A DNA stretch of 64,000 nt from Theocolax elegans (GCA_026168455.1 JANSJX010000053.1:1-64000), one strand, 5' to 3'; positions 36,277 through 49,496 are shown, counted from the stretch's first letter. Numbers and translations are program-made. The notes: a model not told the origin generated them from the sequence alone.

Positions 36277-37050
36277 TCTGTTTTCTGTTTTCTTTTCACT
36301 TCTGTGCTCCATTCTGACAGTAAACAAAAAATTTAGGTTTGATTTATACCTCGATTTATATTTTAAAAGAACTAATTCTAAAATTGTTCATAATATAACC
36401 TAATAATTTGTAAATAATTAATAATGTAGAGTACTAGTCATAAATAAATAATCATGCTTATATTGAAAAAAAGCAATAGAAAATTTGATTAAATATTGAT
36501 AACTGAAAATTTAAATTTTGTGTAATAACTTCCTAAAAACTGCAAGTCATAAAATAAAATTTTTTTAATATTATAGATTGTCAAATTTTGTATAAAATAG
36601 AATATTAAAGTTTCAACATTTCAACGTATGCTTAGCTATAATAGGCACTGTGTGTATATAGTACTATACACATATAGTTTACAGAATAGAATTATTATTG
36701 TGCCATTACTAAAAGTAGAGCGTAAAGTAGTCTTTTAGCAAACGGCGCGATTTTGCAGGCGCTAAAGTTCTTTAAAATTTGTAAAGTTTTTTGTAGCTCG
36801 GCTTCGGCGAGGGATACGCACTCACCTGCACCACGTACTGCAAATCCACATCCGGCCTAAAAAGACCCACTTTTCGTCTTTGGTATACACAATATACTAT
36901 TAAGTTCACATTACAAAAGATTATAGCATTACTTATAAATTAATAATTTATTTGACTTCTTAAGTGAATAATTAACTATTCATCTATAAAGTTCACTTTA
37001 TCGATCTCTACAAAGGTACTAAAACAGAATTTTATTCCGTAGATTATTGT

Positions 37051-37577
37051 TAGGAGTGAGCGAGTACCCGAAATTTCGAGTTACTCGAACTAAAATCTCG
37101 ACTTGACGAATAGCGAGTCGAGTCGGTTATCTAATTTCAACGAGTTACTCGAACAAATACAGGTACTCGGTTCGTTAAAAATTATTTTCTTATTGCTACA
37201 GCTTTAAATAACGTACAAAGGTCTAAAAATGATTTTATTCTTAAAGATTTTTTTGTAAACATCATATTTTTCAATAAAACGAGAAAGGTAGACCAAGAGG
37301 CACTATCTGGAATCAATTTTTTTACATTGTAACAACAGGTTTCTTACTTTTTAGGCAAATATTGATGATCTAGGGCCAGCACAACACGAAATTTGCAATT
37401 TGGGAAATAAGGGATGTAATATATATATAATCGAGAAACTCGATTTTTTCAAGCAACTCGGCACATTTTTAAGGTTTGAAAAAGCCGAATATTCGACTTT
37501 AACTCGGTGAAAAAGCTTGATTCGTATAAAGTCGACTTTTTCGAGTACTCGGAATTTCCTAATTATTTGCTTCCCTG
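37051..37577. mobile_element. Possible hAT-type MITE rich in CGAGTACTCG
   Basis: The right end, read in reverse, begins CAGGGAAGCAAATAATTAGG, a hAT-like CAGGG start. The left end TAGGAGTGAGCGAGTACCCG aligns loosely, then both sides share CGAAATTTCGAGT.ACTCGA. No 8-bp target duplication is evident, so this is tentative. Confidence 0.4.
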
Positions 37578-38170
37578 TAGACCCATTTTATGATCCGTAG
37601 AGCTACTTTATTCACCGAAGACGCACTTTATCTACCGTAAACTTACTTTTCTCTTTAAACATTTATTTTAGCTATTCCTACAAACAAAACATTAAATTTA
37701 TTATATTAAATAAAAATACCAAAAAATTTGAAAATCTTTAGAAGTTAGTAAATAAATAGCTGTTGATTAAAGCAGCCTTTCAAATCTTTCATTTGAGTAA
37801 AAAGCAATTGTTCCGTTGGATGAATTACTAACTTTCATCCCAGAAATAAACACCTATTAAATAAAAACCTTATTTAATAACACTTTTTTTATTCAAAATC
37901 ATGTGGTCATTAATTAATAAAAAGAAATAGCGAGACGTGCTAGTTTTTGCGGAAAATTGAAACGTGTTACTTTTCGTCCAAGAAAATTAAATGTGTTAGT
38001 TTTCGCGAGCAAGCGAGTTGTGCTAGTCTTCGCGGAAAAATATCAAACATGCTAGTTTTCCAAATAGAAACGTTAAACGTGCTAGTCTTCGTGGAGTATG
38101 TTCATAGTTGCTAGTTTTCGCGGAAGAAATAGTTGTGCTAGTTTTCGTAAGAGGCGTCGATATGGTCTTA

Positions 38171-40319
38171 TATATATCATATGATGGATATTAATTAAGT
38201 TGTAATAGCATAACTTTTTGTATGTAAAAATGATAACTTGCAGAATAATGAAGTAATAATAATAGCTTACAATTAATAGTAGTTTAATATGCTTTTTCAT
38301 AGCAATAGGTAACGTAAAGAAATATAATCATTATCTGAATCATACGTTTTCCAGATAGAAAAAGGTTTTGAATCAACAAGATTTTCTGTGTTGACAATTT
38401 TAAATTTACAGAAAAGTTAATATTCCAAATAAATAAAATGCAAACTGTAAATGTATTGAAATACTAAATATTCGAATACTTAAAAATGAACTAATCGTAT
38501 ATATGAAAGCAAATTGTCCGAAATAAATAATATGTCAATTTCTGTAAAGCACAAACGAAAAAATATCAAATCTTAATGTTACAGGGGATAATGTTGGCAA
38601 AATAAATTTATTTTTAAATTTAAATATTGAAATTTGAATAAACTAATAAAAATTGTTATTAATATAAAAATTAGAAATGTTATTTATAAGAGGAAATCTT
38701 CTCAGAAAGGTGCGCAGAAACAAAATGATAAAGTATAGAAATAAATTCAAAGATAAGTAAGCAACTTTCAGAAATAAAATAATAAAAAGATTAACTAACA
38801 TATCCGGTATATTAAAGAGTAATAAAAGTTACGTAATGATTAAAATTCCAAATGTCACTATTCCAAAACAACAATATTACGAAAGGTTAAATTTCCAAAG
38901 TGCCAAAAAGTACGAAAGGTTAATTTTCCAAATTATGACAAAAAATTTATTTTTTAGAATGCGATTACATAAATGTTTAATTCTATTCTTTAAAGGGAAT
39001 TCGAGGTCTCATACAGCACAATATTTTAAGAACATGTTTATAAGGTTAAAGCGTTAAAAATATTATAAAAACATTTTAGAATAAGTCAGCGCTAAATTGA
39101 ACTTTTTAAAGCAATACTTATAATAAAACTACGACAAAGAAAGGATCGCTAAATTTGAAAACCCATTACTTTATTTAAATATTGAATCACAATATATTAA
39201 TTATTAATTATAATCATAAAATACATTGTCTGGAAATTTTTTATTTACTATTTATAGATATATTGCCCTCTACTTGTAGACGTTACCCGATTCTCGATAA
39301 AATAACCTTAAAATCAGAATGATATGATACTATGTTGACAATGAGGGAATAAATAACATAGTCAATTTTTCTTGGAAAAAGCATTGAGTTTCTTGGAAAA
39401 TAAAACAAGAGGCGCTTTCGATTGTCAGTAATCATAAATAGTAATTAAAAAACATTTTTGAGAAACGCCTTACTGAAGATGTGAATCTGCAATGTCAACA
39501 AGGTGCAGAAACTTGACATTTTAGTAAAACATTTTCGAAAACCAATTATTATTTTAGTCTGAAATGTAACATAAAGCTAAAATGTCGATAAAAGAAGGCA
39601 CCTCTTCTTTTATCTGCAAATAGTTTTATTTTGATTAAGTATTAAAAATTGACGTTCATTCCTAAAAGAAGTGGTTACTTAAAAAATCACTGCACGATAT
39701 AATTGGTTTCTTTTAACGGGAACTTTCCGACCCAAAAATTACAATGAAAAAAACGAAATAAAAATTTGAAAAAATTTATAATCGTTATTTAGAACGTTCA
39801 TGAAATACAAAATCTTTGATTTTTTTTAAATATTAAATTTTTCGTGAATTATGTGTAAAATTACGAAACATCCGTAACAACAATTTCGAAAAATAGTTAC
39901 GTTATACAACCCAAAAAGTTGTTGATATTATTAATAGAACAATAGTAAAAACTTTATGAATTCGACTTAAAGCAACTTCAAGGGCCGGGAGCTCTTTTTT
40001 TTGAATAAATTAAATTCCTAATCATTAAAACTAATTAATTAACTTCCAATTTTCACGGTCCGACATTGCCTTTACTTACAAAATTCAAGATTCCATTAAT
40101 ATCAAATTTAAATTTAATAATTTGAAAACGTACACGAATCATTATAACCAAAACTTTAAAGATAATTCCACGTGATATATTGTCAAATAATCGTATTTTA
40201 AAAGATAAAAAATAAAATCGACAATAAACAGCTTCTGCTAAAAAAATTTCGTAGTAAAGTCATTGAAAATTTTTAATGGAAAAAACGTTGCAAACACATG
40301 GCTAATAAGTAGAAGCTAT
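38171..40319. other. AT-rich region without a recognisable gene
   Basis: A 73-codon frame at 38836-39057 overlaps imperfect repeats (ACGAAAGGTTAAWTTTCCAAA near 38878-38930) and is probably not coding. AACGGGAACTTTCCGACCC near 39716 resembles MITE ends seen at 6815 and 11579. Confidence 0.35.
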
Positions 40320-40337
40320 GATTTAGCCAGGATTATT

Positions 40338-40766
40338 TATTTTTTTTTTTTATTCTTGATTTGTGCTCTCTTTTTCCTGGCACTTCCTACCGTTTATCCC
40401 GCTGGGGACTTTAACGGTGTCCACCTACCACCTATGTGTGGGTGCTTTATCCCTCCCTTAAAAACCCCACCATCTCGCATTCGCCCGAGGTTATGCCCGT
40501 GGATGAGGGAAACCTGTGAAGCAGGGAAAACCTCACCCGAGATGGCCGGTGTATTCGAAACATTCTTTTTGGGTGTCAAAGTCACATTGCGTAGGCCTTG
40601 ATACCGAAACCAAATGTTTCACACCTCCCGCTCACGTTGTGAAGTGTGAAAAAACACCTAACCCGCCACGAAAGCCAAACCCATCCAAGTGCGAACCGCA
40701 CTCAGTGCTGCTTAACTTCCGTGACCGGCCGAGGTGCGTCTCCGCCACTCCGCCACCGTGTCGGTT
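40338..40766 (-). mobile_element. 5S-rRNA-derived SINE (SINE3 type) with 18-bp target duplication
   Basis: GATTTAGCCAGGATTATT lies at 40320-40337 and 40767-40784. The insert carries poly-A (poly-T on plus from about 40341). Its minus-strand 5' region (40730-40680) reads CACGGAAGTTAAGCAGC and GGTTCGCACTTGGATGGG, matching the 5S rRNA internal control region (AAGTTAAGCAAC.. and ACTTGGATGGGTG) with small changes. 5S-derived SINEs are an established class (SINE3) but rarer than tRNA SINEs. The tail differs from the tRNA-SINEs in this window. Confidence 0.88.
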
Positions 40767-40784
40767 GATTTAGCCAGGATTATT

Positions 40785-42243
40785 ATCTAATCGTTAAAGT
40801 CAAATTTATACATTAATTGAACATTTAAAAGAATTTTGGAAACCAAATAGTGTATAAATTTCAATTTAACTATAATTTAAAATTAGTTAATAATATAGGC
40901 CGATTCATGGCTTTTGCTCATTAGTCACGTTTTTGCAACTTCTTTTTTATATGAGTAATTTTCAATGATTTTATTGCGAAATTTTTTCTACGCGGGTTCC
41001 CTATTGGAAAATCGACTATTGAAGAAGACTATATTGTTTCTATCTTCTTTAATACGATTTTTGTGTATATTGTAAGTACTACAATAAATATGGAATACAC
41101 ACTGAAATTAATGAAATTTTTACTTCGATTTTCAAATATTTTAAAACAGAATAAATTGAATACGTAAAGCAGTAGCTGCGTAAATTAATTATTGCAATAA
41201 TCAACATTAAAAGAGAGAAGTTTTATTTTAAAAAATATTATGCATTGGTAGGCAAAAATTAAGTTCGATATTTTGCATAAGGCATTAATATTAGTTTTAC
41301 TTAGACATTCTCATCAGACATTGCAAAACATGCATTGCAAAATTTACAAGCTATTAATAATTAATGGTATAGTAAAAACATTTTTTGTAACATATTAAAA
41401 AAGTGCAACTGCTTTTTAATTTTTATTAAACTAATTAAAATTAAGTATAAGTTATAAAAAAAATATGATTTGATTAAGATATAGTTTAGGTAAATGTTAA
41501 GGTAAATTTGATATAATATATGTTATGAGAAAAATTGCTATAAGTTTATAGAAAAATAATGTTTAAAAATACTTACAATTTATTCGCTGCATTTTTATAA
41601 AAGTTGTAACAGTTTGACAAAATTGACGAAACAGTAGAAGTAGATCGGGGTACCAAATCAGTAAAGTGATCGCAGTCTTGAGCTTCGCAGATCACTAAAA
41701 TCTTTAGTGGATTATACAATAAATTGAGAAACATAATCAGAAGAAGAGAATCATGTCTGGTAATATTAGGTTAGATTATTATGTCAGCAGTTATTGTGAA
41801 TGTATGAATGGTAAGAGCATGCGAAAATTTAATCTATAGATCACCGTCTGCAGAAAATTAATTTAAGAAGAATCAGAAGTTAATTAATACTCGAATATTA
41901 TATTATTTTTTTAGAAATTACTAAAATTTTAATCAAATTAATTTTGATTTCAGTATACGTTCGTGAATTTAAGATGTGCTGTTTAGTAAGTTTTTGTATA
42001 TCTTAAGTCTGTTAAACATTTGCTTAATACAATTTAGAAACTTTTTTATTATGTTTGAGTAAAGAATGTAGCCCATTTTTCTGAAAGATATCGTAGAAAG
42101 TATTGACTTAATGGCATTTAAATTTTCACTAAGAAAGTAAGTTATAATTACCTATATTAATAAATTATTGGCACGTATTAGAGTTTAGCGTGTTTAAAGT
42201 AAAATAAATAATTGTTATTTATCAATTTTATTCAAAATATATT
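40785..42243. other. AT-rich region, no gene recognised
   Basis: Nothing supportable on either strand. Confidence 0.4.
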
Positions 42244-42380
42244 TTATTGACATTTGTAACAAATTGCCTGCAATTTGGGCATTATGCATTGCGTTGCGCA
42301 GGATGAACATGCTATACAATGTCCACAAGGGAAAAATACGTGGGTTACCGGATTTATAAGGCATATATGACAGTTCATAT
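42244..42380 (-). CDS. Terminal exon encoding a C-terminal RING finger
   Basis: Acceptor ATTTTCAG precedes 42380. The exon (phase 1 entry) ends at TAA 42246-42244. It encodes about 44 residues with the C3HC4 spacing: CHIC, then FFPCGHCIACSSCA, then CYKC. This placement at the extreme C-terminus, with PCGH...C..CA, is the pattern of IAP-type and similar E3 ubiquitin ligases. The usual proline of the last CPxC pair is Tyr here (CYKC). RING fingers bind two zincs and recruit E2 enzymes. Upstream BIR or other domains were not found. The phase fits the microexon gene ending at 45263 on the same strand, 2.9 kb away, so it may be the last exon of that gene. Confidence 0.6.
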
Positions 42381-45248
42381 CTGAAAATAGAAAATAGAGA
42401 GTTAGTACATAAAAATATTTACAATCATATTTTAAAGCATCTGTTTATCATTTTTGCTTAATTACAGAGCGACGTACCAGTGCCACAATTGCAGCACGTA
42501 ATATGTAATTTTTGACAATAATTGTAAGTAATTTGGTAAAATTATGTTATTTGTTATTTAAAAATAAAGTATATCCTAATAATGTTGGTCAAAATCCATT
42601 GAAACGTTGCCAAATAAATAAATTATTGGTTTGCTCATCAAAATCGAATAGAAATACTAAATTAAGAAACAGTTGCATCAATGAGGAGAATATCATCTTT
42701 GAGCACCTATTAAATATTATAATAAAAACAAAATTTAGAAATACTAATAACAAAATCATAATATTTTAAAAGCAAATATTTCTTTAGAAGTGTCTTCAAA
42801 TACGGATTTTGTGATGTATACCATTCAATCGTCAATTATATACATGGCAAATAAAATAAAAACTTTTATTATGTTACTATTATTACATTAATAGTTTTCG
42901 AATTTTGCACTAGATCGTCATTTTTTTAAAACGCAAAGATAAATTCACACATACATATAGTACATGTATAGAAGTTTACTATCAATAAACCTCGTAAAAT
43001 GCAGACCATAAAGATTACAATTTAATAAGTATTTCATAAATATATACAAGAAAATAAACGACCTAAAATGACCAAATAATTAATATATATTTTAGTAACA
43101 CGGAGCTAATATGATATAGGATATTCAAAATATTTCATAATAATTCTATATTTGCATCGGTAATCGTTATTTAAACGTGAAAATAGTACAATCAAATTAA
43201 TAGCGTAAATAATAAATATTTAATAACAATAATATGAAACAATAATTTACAAACAGATATTATAATATGAGATTTAGGATATTGAATACATATGTCATAA
43301 GTACCAAATTCTATATTAATCAGTGATAGGATTTTCGAATTTTTATGCATGATCCACATTAAACTAATTACCAAAACCGAAAATTTACGTATGATGAAAA
43401 CATTACACAAAACAACTGACTGTTTTTATAATTAATAGACATCGATTAGTTCATAAAGATCAACAACTGCAAATACATTACGAGCTAACATTGTTAAAAC
43501 TAGCTTATATTTACTTGATTAACACAAATAAGTATAATTTTAAAAAGTCCAAAAAAACTGCCGATAAGTTACGATCTTTTTGCAAAGATCGCACCATATC
43601 AAGTCGATTCTAGTGACCAAAGGTCATCCAGCAGAACAAACGACACGATGAGTACACCGCTAATTTGCGTAGAATATTACAATGTAATGCTGTAACTTTA
43701 CATTGCAAAATACTACAGCAAATGTTTGCAACGCTTACAAGTCGTCAATAGTTTTGTACAGTGGTCAGTTTCATTTGATCAATATTATGGTTCAGAGCTT
43801 TACAGAGTATATATAAAATTTGGTAAATTCGATAAAATGTTTATTTTTTTAACAGTCGGAAAAATTCAATCTAGTATATATATAAATAGTAAAATTATTA
43901 ATTCGGTAATTTATCTGCAGCTGTTGAATAATATTCTAGTGAAAATCAAATATTAACGCAATTTACGTGGGAAACAAGATCAAGCTTCAATAATTATATC
44001 ATAAAATGATTTGTAATATTTTTACAATATTTATTACATTGAAACAATCAACCTACCAGATTAAGTACTTTTTTCGGAATACCGATTTATATATCAATTG
44101 TCCATTCTATACATAGATAGAATTTATATATAATTGAAATTATTATTTTTATATAACGAAAGAAATCTTCTTATTAATGTGCAATACATAATATTTTTCA
44201 ATTAGTTGAATAAACAATTATATATTCATGTATATATATTCGTATATTATTTAATCCTAACGTGAAGTTATTAGAAATAGAGAAATATCTAAATCGTAAT
44301 CTGTCATTTTCACCCTTCATTAATGAATTAGTGAAAAGTCGATTGTTGTGGGTCAATAATAAATAAATGTAGATTTATTTATTATTGACTCTCAACAATC
44401 GACTTCTCACTAATATCTAAATTGTGCTTAAAAACCGAAAATGAAATACAAAGCACTAACAAGTAATTTTGGTGAAATGATTTAGTTTATGTGATAGTTT
44501 TATATTTCCTACAAAAATATGTCTTGAAAATTTGAAAAGAAGCTAATTCTCATTTAAAATTTGCAGCAAACTCAATGAAATATTATTAGGCTCTTAAGTT
44601 TACTAAATTTTTCCTTATTATCAATACCAAATAATGACTCACTACTAACAAAGAAAGAATAGCGGTCATGGATTTGTTTCCTACAATGAAAGATTTATTG
44701 CTGAGTAAAAATATGAAAGGTACTGCAATATTACAGGTTAATTCTCGAATTAACAAAAAGTATACATTTGTCGGAAGTTAAATAATATAGTTACGGCTTT
44801 AAAAAGGCAAGATACTCATTAATTTGTTGCAATTTTGTATAGTACAATACACTTTCTTGGTAGAATGTATATTTACATAAAAGTATTTTTTATCAAAAGA
44901 TTAATGTCTTTTAAAGACAAAAAGATACATATGATTCTTAAGTAGGTAAACATTTTTTAAAACTGGTTTTCTAGTGTAAAGTGATTTTATTTTAGAATAA
45001 TGAAGACATGGAATCTTTCGATTTCTACCAGTAAACCAATTGTAAATATTTTTATATACTATGTAATAACATTCAAGGCAGATTTATAACTTTGCAAAAC
45101 AATCTAGTAAATCTAGTAATAAACACTTTACAATTTTTTAAAACGAGGCGCGATAGGCTTGATCTTGAGTTCGATTTTTTAAATATTTTTAATTAGAAGT
45201 TTTTAAATATTTTTTAGTTTAATACATAAATCTGCCTTGTTACGAATA
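42381..45248. other. Intergenic or intronic AT-rich region
   Basis: No firm exon. Just upstream of the RING exon a minus-strand frame reads CCNCGT followed by GTACGT (about 42475-42500), in phase with the RING exon, but it lacks an acceptor. A perfect-type hairpin is annotated separately. Confidence 0.35.
44329..44412. repeat. 84-nt hairpin with ~39-bp arms
   Basis: TTAGTGAAAAGTCGATTGTT.. pairs with ..AACAATCGACTTCTCACTAA, leaving a ~5-nt loop (TGTAGA) and two or three mismatches. Size and near-perfect pairing suit a tiny MITE; a small-RNA precursor is possible. Confidence 0.8.
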
Positions 45249-46262
45249 CTATATGTTATTACCTTTAGCCTTCTTTGCTGGTTTACGTCTCTGTTTCTTC
45301 CGAGGAGCAGCATTTTCTTTCAATGGCATTTCATTCTGACGTTGGCGTTTCTGCTTTTGCCGTCGGCGTTTTTTTGCTGCAGCTATTGTTGTCATTCAAA
45401 CGGATATTAATTTTTTAATAATCTCGGTAGGAGAAACATTTGGAAATTTGATTTCTTAATGTTTAATTTTTTAAATCACGATCAATAAAATAATTAATAA
45501 ATATCAGTTTGTGTGTTGGATAAGAAATATATTTCCTTTCGTTAAATGCTACGAATAATTTATCATCTACAAGTACCTTTATGTGCATTGTTTTGCGTTA
45601 CGTTAGTAATTATTGCGATTCCTGAAGTATTTTCAGTCGCATTTGATCCTGAAAATAAAAATAAAAACCATTTATTAAACTTGATAGATAAACATTTAAA
45701 TAATTTTAATCGCCTTGCATCATTACCTGCGGTCGATGCTTGATTTGTTTCGTTTTGATTATCTAAAAGTAGTAGATGAAAATATTAATATCCAAGTGCT
45801 ACTGGTTACAGTAAGTATACTAACATTCAATTATTTGCATAAAATAATACTAAAAAAAATGTATTTCATATGTCATCTTCAAACGTACTGCTAATCTCGA
45901 TCAAATCGTTCTGTGAAGAAACATCATCAGGTATGTCAAAAATATATTCCTCATCGAGCTCTAGAAAACAAAAAAAGGGTTTTATAATTTTATAAAATAC
46001 GTTAAATTAATTATTTTCTGCAAATTCCCATTATAGAAAATTATTTTAAATACCTTCCAGTACAGCCTCTACACGAATAATTTCTGGGTCTGAAATAAAT
46101 TACATATCATACAATAAAACTATTAGAAAGCTAAAGTTACTTAGAAAAACTAAAAGCTGTTTATTTGTAAATCACCTTCTGGCACGTTAATATTCGATTC
46201 CCTGTTAATTCTACCGTCGAAGGATTCGTCATCTGATAAAGCATAGGCATTCTTCTCAGGTT
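45249..46262 (-). CDS. Multi-microexon gene of unknown function, all introns phase 1
   Basis: Six consecutive exons fit one frame: 46262-46176 (87 nt), 46089-46054 (36), 45960-45889 (72), 45762-45727 (36), 45648-45577 (72), 45382-45249. Every junction splits a codon after its first base, with AG acceptors and GT donors throughout. The first part is acidic (ALSDDESFDG, VEAVLEELDEEYIFDIPDD), the middle polar (NQNETNQASTAGSNATE), and the last exon strongly basic (AAKKRRRQKQKRQRQ, PRKKQRRKPAKKAK), a likely nuclear localisation signal. The last exon can end at TAG 45249-45251 or be spliced at AAAG/GTAATA (45263; then 120 nt), again phase 1, toward a downstream exon such as the RING exon. No family recognised. 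The 5' exon is missing. Unlike its neighbours it has no stop or frameshift. Confidence 0.6.
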
Positions 46263-46383
46263 CTGAAAATATAATATCCACATCCACATTATATTAAAAT
46301 TTTATACTGTCAAAATGACGATCTAAGTATAAATTATGTTATATTTTTTTAAATAGTTTGTAAAAATTAATTTTTTTAATTCA

Positions 46384-46660
46384 ATATGATCACGGCACCC
46401 AAAGGAATAATTAGACATAGTGTTTGACTTTTTTATAGGTATTTAATTAATTTTTTAATGGTTTTAAAGTTTAAGTCTGAGCGTACGTCCGTACAGGCAG
46501 ACTTTTTATTTTTTAACTCTTCTTATATCTCTCTTGGATTTTCGAAAAAATGAATTTTTTTTAATGAAAGTGATCGCGGAACCACACGGATTAATTAGAA
46601 ATAGTGTTTAACTTTTTTATAGGTGTTTAATTACTTTTTTAAATGGTTTAACCTCGATTC
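46384..46660. repeat. Direct duplication, ~180-bp spacing
   Basis: GATCACGGCACCCAAAGGAA.. at 46386 and GATCGCGGAACCACACGGAT.. near 46570 share the following AATTAGA-ATAGTGTTT-ACTTTTTTATAGG segment. Confidence 0.75.
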
Positions 46661-46717
46661 TTTAAAACGGTTATTTATTTGTTGATCTCGATCAGTTATA
46701 ACTGAAGGTAAAATTAA

Positions 46718-46970
46718 GGACTGAACATCATCAACAGGAAAGGATTATTTTTTTTTAATTTCGTAATATGGGTTCCAGTAGATGATGCCCCGTCGACCTG
46801 GAGGTAACAATTAGGGACCTGGACATCTTCTACAGGATGAAATTTTTTTTTTGATTTCGTAATAAGTCTTTCAGTAGGAGTTGGCCCGAAGACCTGGATG
46901 TAACATTACCGACCTGGAAATCATCTACAGAAAGAAATGATTTTTTTTAATTTCGTAATGGACCTTCCAA
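46718..46970. repeat. ~95-bp tandem repeat, about three copies
   Basis: Units share GGACCTGGACATCTTCTACA, a poly-A/T tract and AATTTCGTAAT. Non-coding. Confidence 0.8.
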
Positions 46971-46985
46971 GATATACAGTAATTA

Positions 46986-47312
46986 TTATAAATTTATGAT
47001 AATTTTGTTAATAAACTAAGAGATATTAACAACATTGCTAGAATGTACGATGTAAGTAGTAGATCAATTCTCAGAAATTCAGGAAAATTCAGTTCATTAT
47101 CCACATCCACATTATATTTAAATTTTAGACTGTCTAAATGACGATTTATATTATAAATTTAATATTTTGTTAATAAACTAAGAGATATTAACAACATTGC
47201 TAGAATGTACGATGTAAGTAGTAGATCAATTCTCAGAAATTCAGGAAAATTCAGTTCATTATCCACATCCACATTATATTTAAATTTTAGACTGTCTAAA
47301 TGACGATTTAAG
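46986..47312. repeat. Recent 163-bp tandem duplication
   Basis: Two nearly identical copies from GTTAATAAACTAAGAGATAT to CTGTCTAAATGACGATTTA. A third, older copy of its end lies near 46275-46325, just upstream of the microexon gene. Confidence 0.9.
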
Positions 47313-49496
47313 TAATGTATCCAACATTACTTATCAAATATAACTATATAACACTAACAAATACACAATATTTAATATGTAATGTTATAATCAATCTTAC
47401 GTAAATAGCAAATTTTAATATCAAAATAACAAAAGTTCTTACATCCTATATAGTGAAATGTATATACTACATATATTAAAATTTGTATAATAAGTATTGT
47501 AGAAATATTTTATATACGCGTATACGTTCATTTCGTCCAATAGGTGGCGTGTATAAAATTTTCTATTTTTCCAGTTCTCGCAAATGCTCAAAAATGTGTC
47601 GATTAGTATATAAGAAACAACAAGATATTTAATTATTATGTGAAAATGTATCTTCCGTTCTGCGTATTGCAATGATAGCGATTGAAATAATATTTAAGTT
47701 TATGACTAATAAGTGTAATGAATAAATATATGCGAGTGAATAAAAATTGCGATCAACTGCGTAAGAATAGTATATAATTACAAAAGGAATTCCCCCAATA
47801 TATACATTCTATTTCGAATTAATTAAAAACAAAATATAATTTTTACTTCCTTAAATTCGACAATATCAAAAATTACGATATTGGATATTAAAAGATATTA
47901 TATCTAAATTTTACTATATAACAGCAAAAATTATTATATTGCTGAGATGTCACACTTTTCCTATACAATATAGTAATTTTTAATATAGATTATTTTAATA
48001 TTTATTATAATATTTTTCTTAGTGTATAAAAAGTGCCATCACCAATTTACCAATAACACACAAATTAATAAGTACTGCTAAATAAATAAATCAATTATTT
48101 GCAAAGGATGTATACATATCACATGACAATAAAAAAACTTCAGCAGAAATAATTTTGTAAATCTTAATGGTTCCTTAATTTAATTATTTAAAAGTCAATG
48201 CAAGTTTTGACAAACAAAAAAAGGAGACAATTAGTGTTCAAGATTGTTAACTGATTAAATTATTTAGACAGATATCAAAAAATCTATAAACTGTACCTAT
48301 ACATATTTCATAAACTATTGACACACAACAGAAAAAAAATTAATTTCAATAAACACCTGCACGGCACTCATCAGATTATTATAATTTAAAATTTTTTGAC
48401 TCTTTATAATCTGCATAGTGAACGATATAAAAAAATAATCTACCTTTTTATTTCCGAATTGTATTTTTAGTTTAATTATGAAAGCTCTATTGACGCAAAA
48501 AATTTTGTTAACGTCAAAGAATAGCATAATTTTATTTCAAACATCTTTACATAAATAAATACTGTGACGTATATAACGACAATAGATTTCTTAGAAAGAC
48601 CAATGAACTGTATATAAATGTAAATATCCACAAGAATACTGTCAGCTGAAATTGACTAACATGTAAATTCCTAGAATTACAGCGCGTCACGATTTAAAGC
48701 GCAAATTTATAAATATAAAAATGCAATTGCAATTATACTAAAAATAAATATTTTATAATTAAATAAAAATTAAATTGTAAATAGAATATTATTACATAAT
48801 AAAATTAATGCAAATATTCAATTTAAAATGTACAAAAAAGAATTTAATTTTTTTTTTTACAGCAAAACGTAAATTAATTATAAAAATTATATGTTTATGC
48901 AAAATCAGTATGCGAAGATATTTGTACATTTAAAAATAATAGAAATTATAATATATTTAATTTTGTAATTGTGTAAAAAACAAATTGAAATTTATAACTA
49001 GAATAAAAAACGATTGTAAATAGAAAAAATGAATTTAAGATTATTTTTAAATGTAGAAATAAGTGAGGTTATAGAATTAATAAAAAAAATTATAGAAATA
49101 AAAGTAATTACAAAAATGCATACGATATAAAAATAAATATGCAATTATTTCTTGTAAATAATTAGAAATTTAGATAATATTATATGTATATAGAAACAAG
49201 AAAGAAAATATGATTTAAAATAAAAATTCAAAATATGAAGTTGATGTAAAATATAAGGAAAAATGGATAAAAAGGATTTGTACTAATGAGGTAAAGATAG
49301 TATATAAAGGACGGAAATTTATATACAAGGATTCATTGATATATAAGCCTTCGTAGCATTAACATCAAATTTCATAGTTTTATTAGTACAAGTCCTTTTA
49401 TTATAAGGATTTGTAATGAAATTAAATAAATGAATATTGTAAATATATATGAAAAACTTATAGTTATTCATTTAAGTATTATTAAATTACACACTA
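47313..49496. other. AT-rich region; one small inverted-repeat element
   Basis: No gene. Inverted repeats AAAAGGATTTGTACTAAT (49270) and ATTAGTACAAGTCCTTTT (ending about 49399) bound a ~130-bp segment that could be a miniature element. Confidence 0.4.

Larger units (their letters stand above)
35704..38170. repeat. Foldback element with arms of GCGAARACTAGCACG repeats
   Basis: The left arm (35728-35966) has at least seven CGCGAAGACTAGCACGTTT-type units. The right arm (37940-38160) has about seven in the opposite orientation (GTGCTAGTCTTCGCGG). The outermost sequences also pair: CATATCGTCGCCTCTTACGA at 35728 against TCGTAAGAGGCGTCGATATG near 38145. The interior of ~2 kb has no ORF but contains a (CT)n and a possible hAT MITE. 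Confidence 0.75.

Noticed and set aside
38836..39057. 73-residue ORF as a gene
   Set aside because: Overlaps imperfect repeats, no homology recognised, no splice or promoter context.
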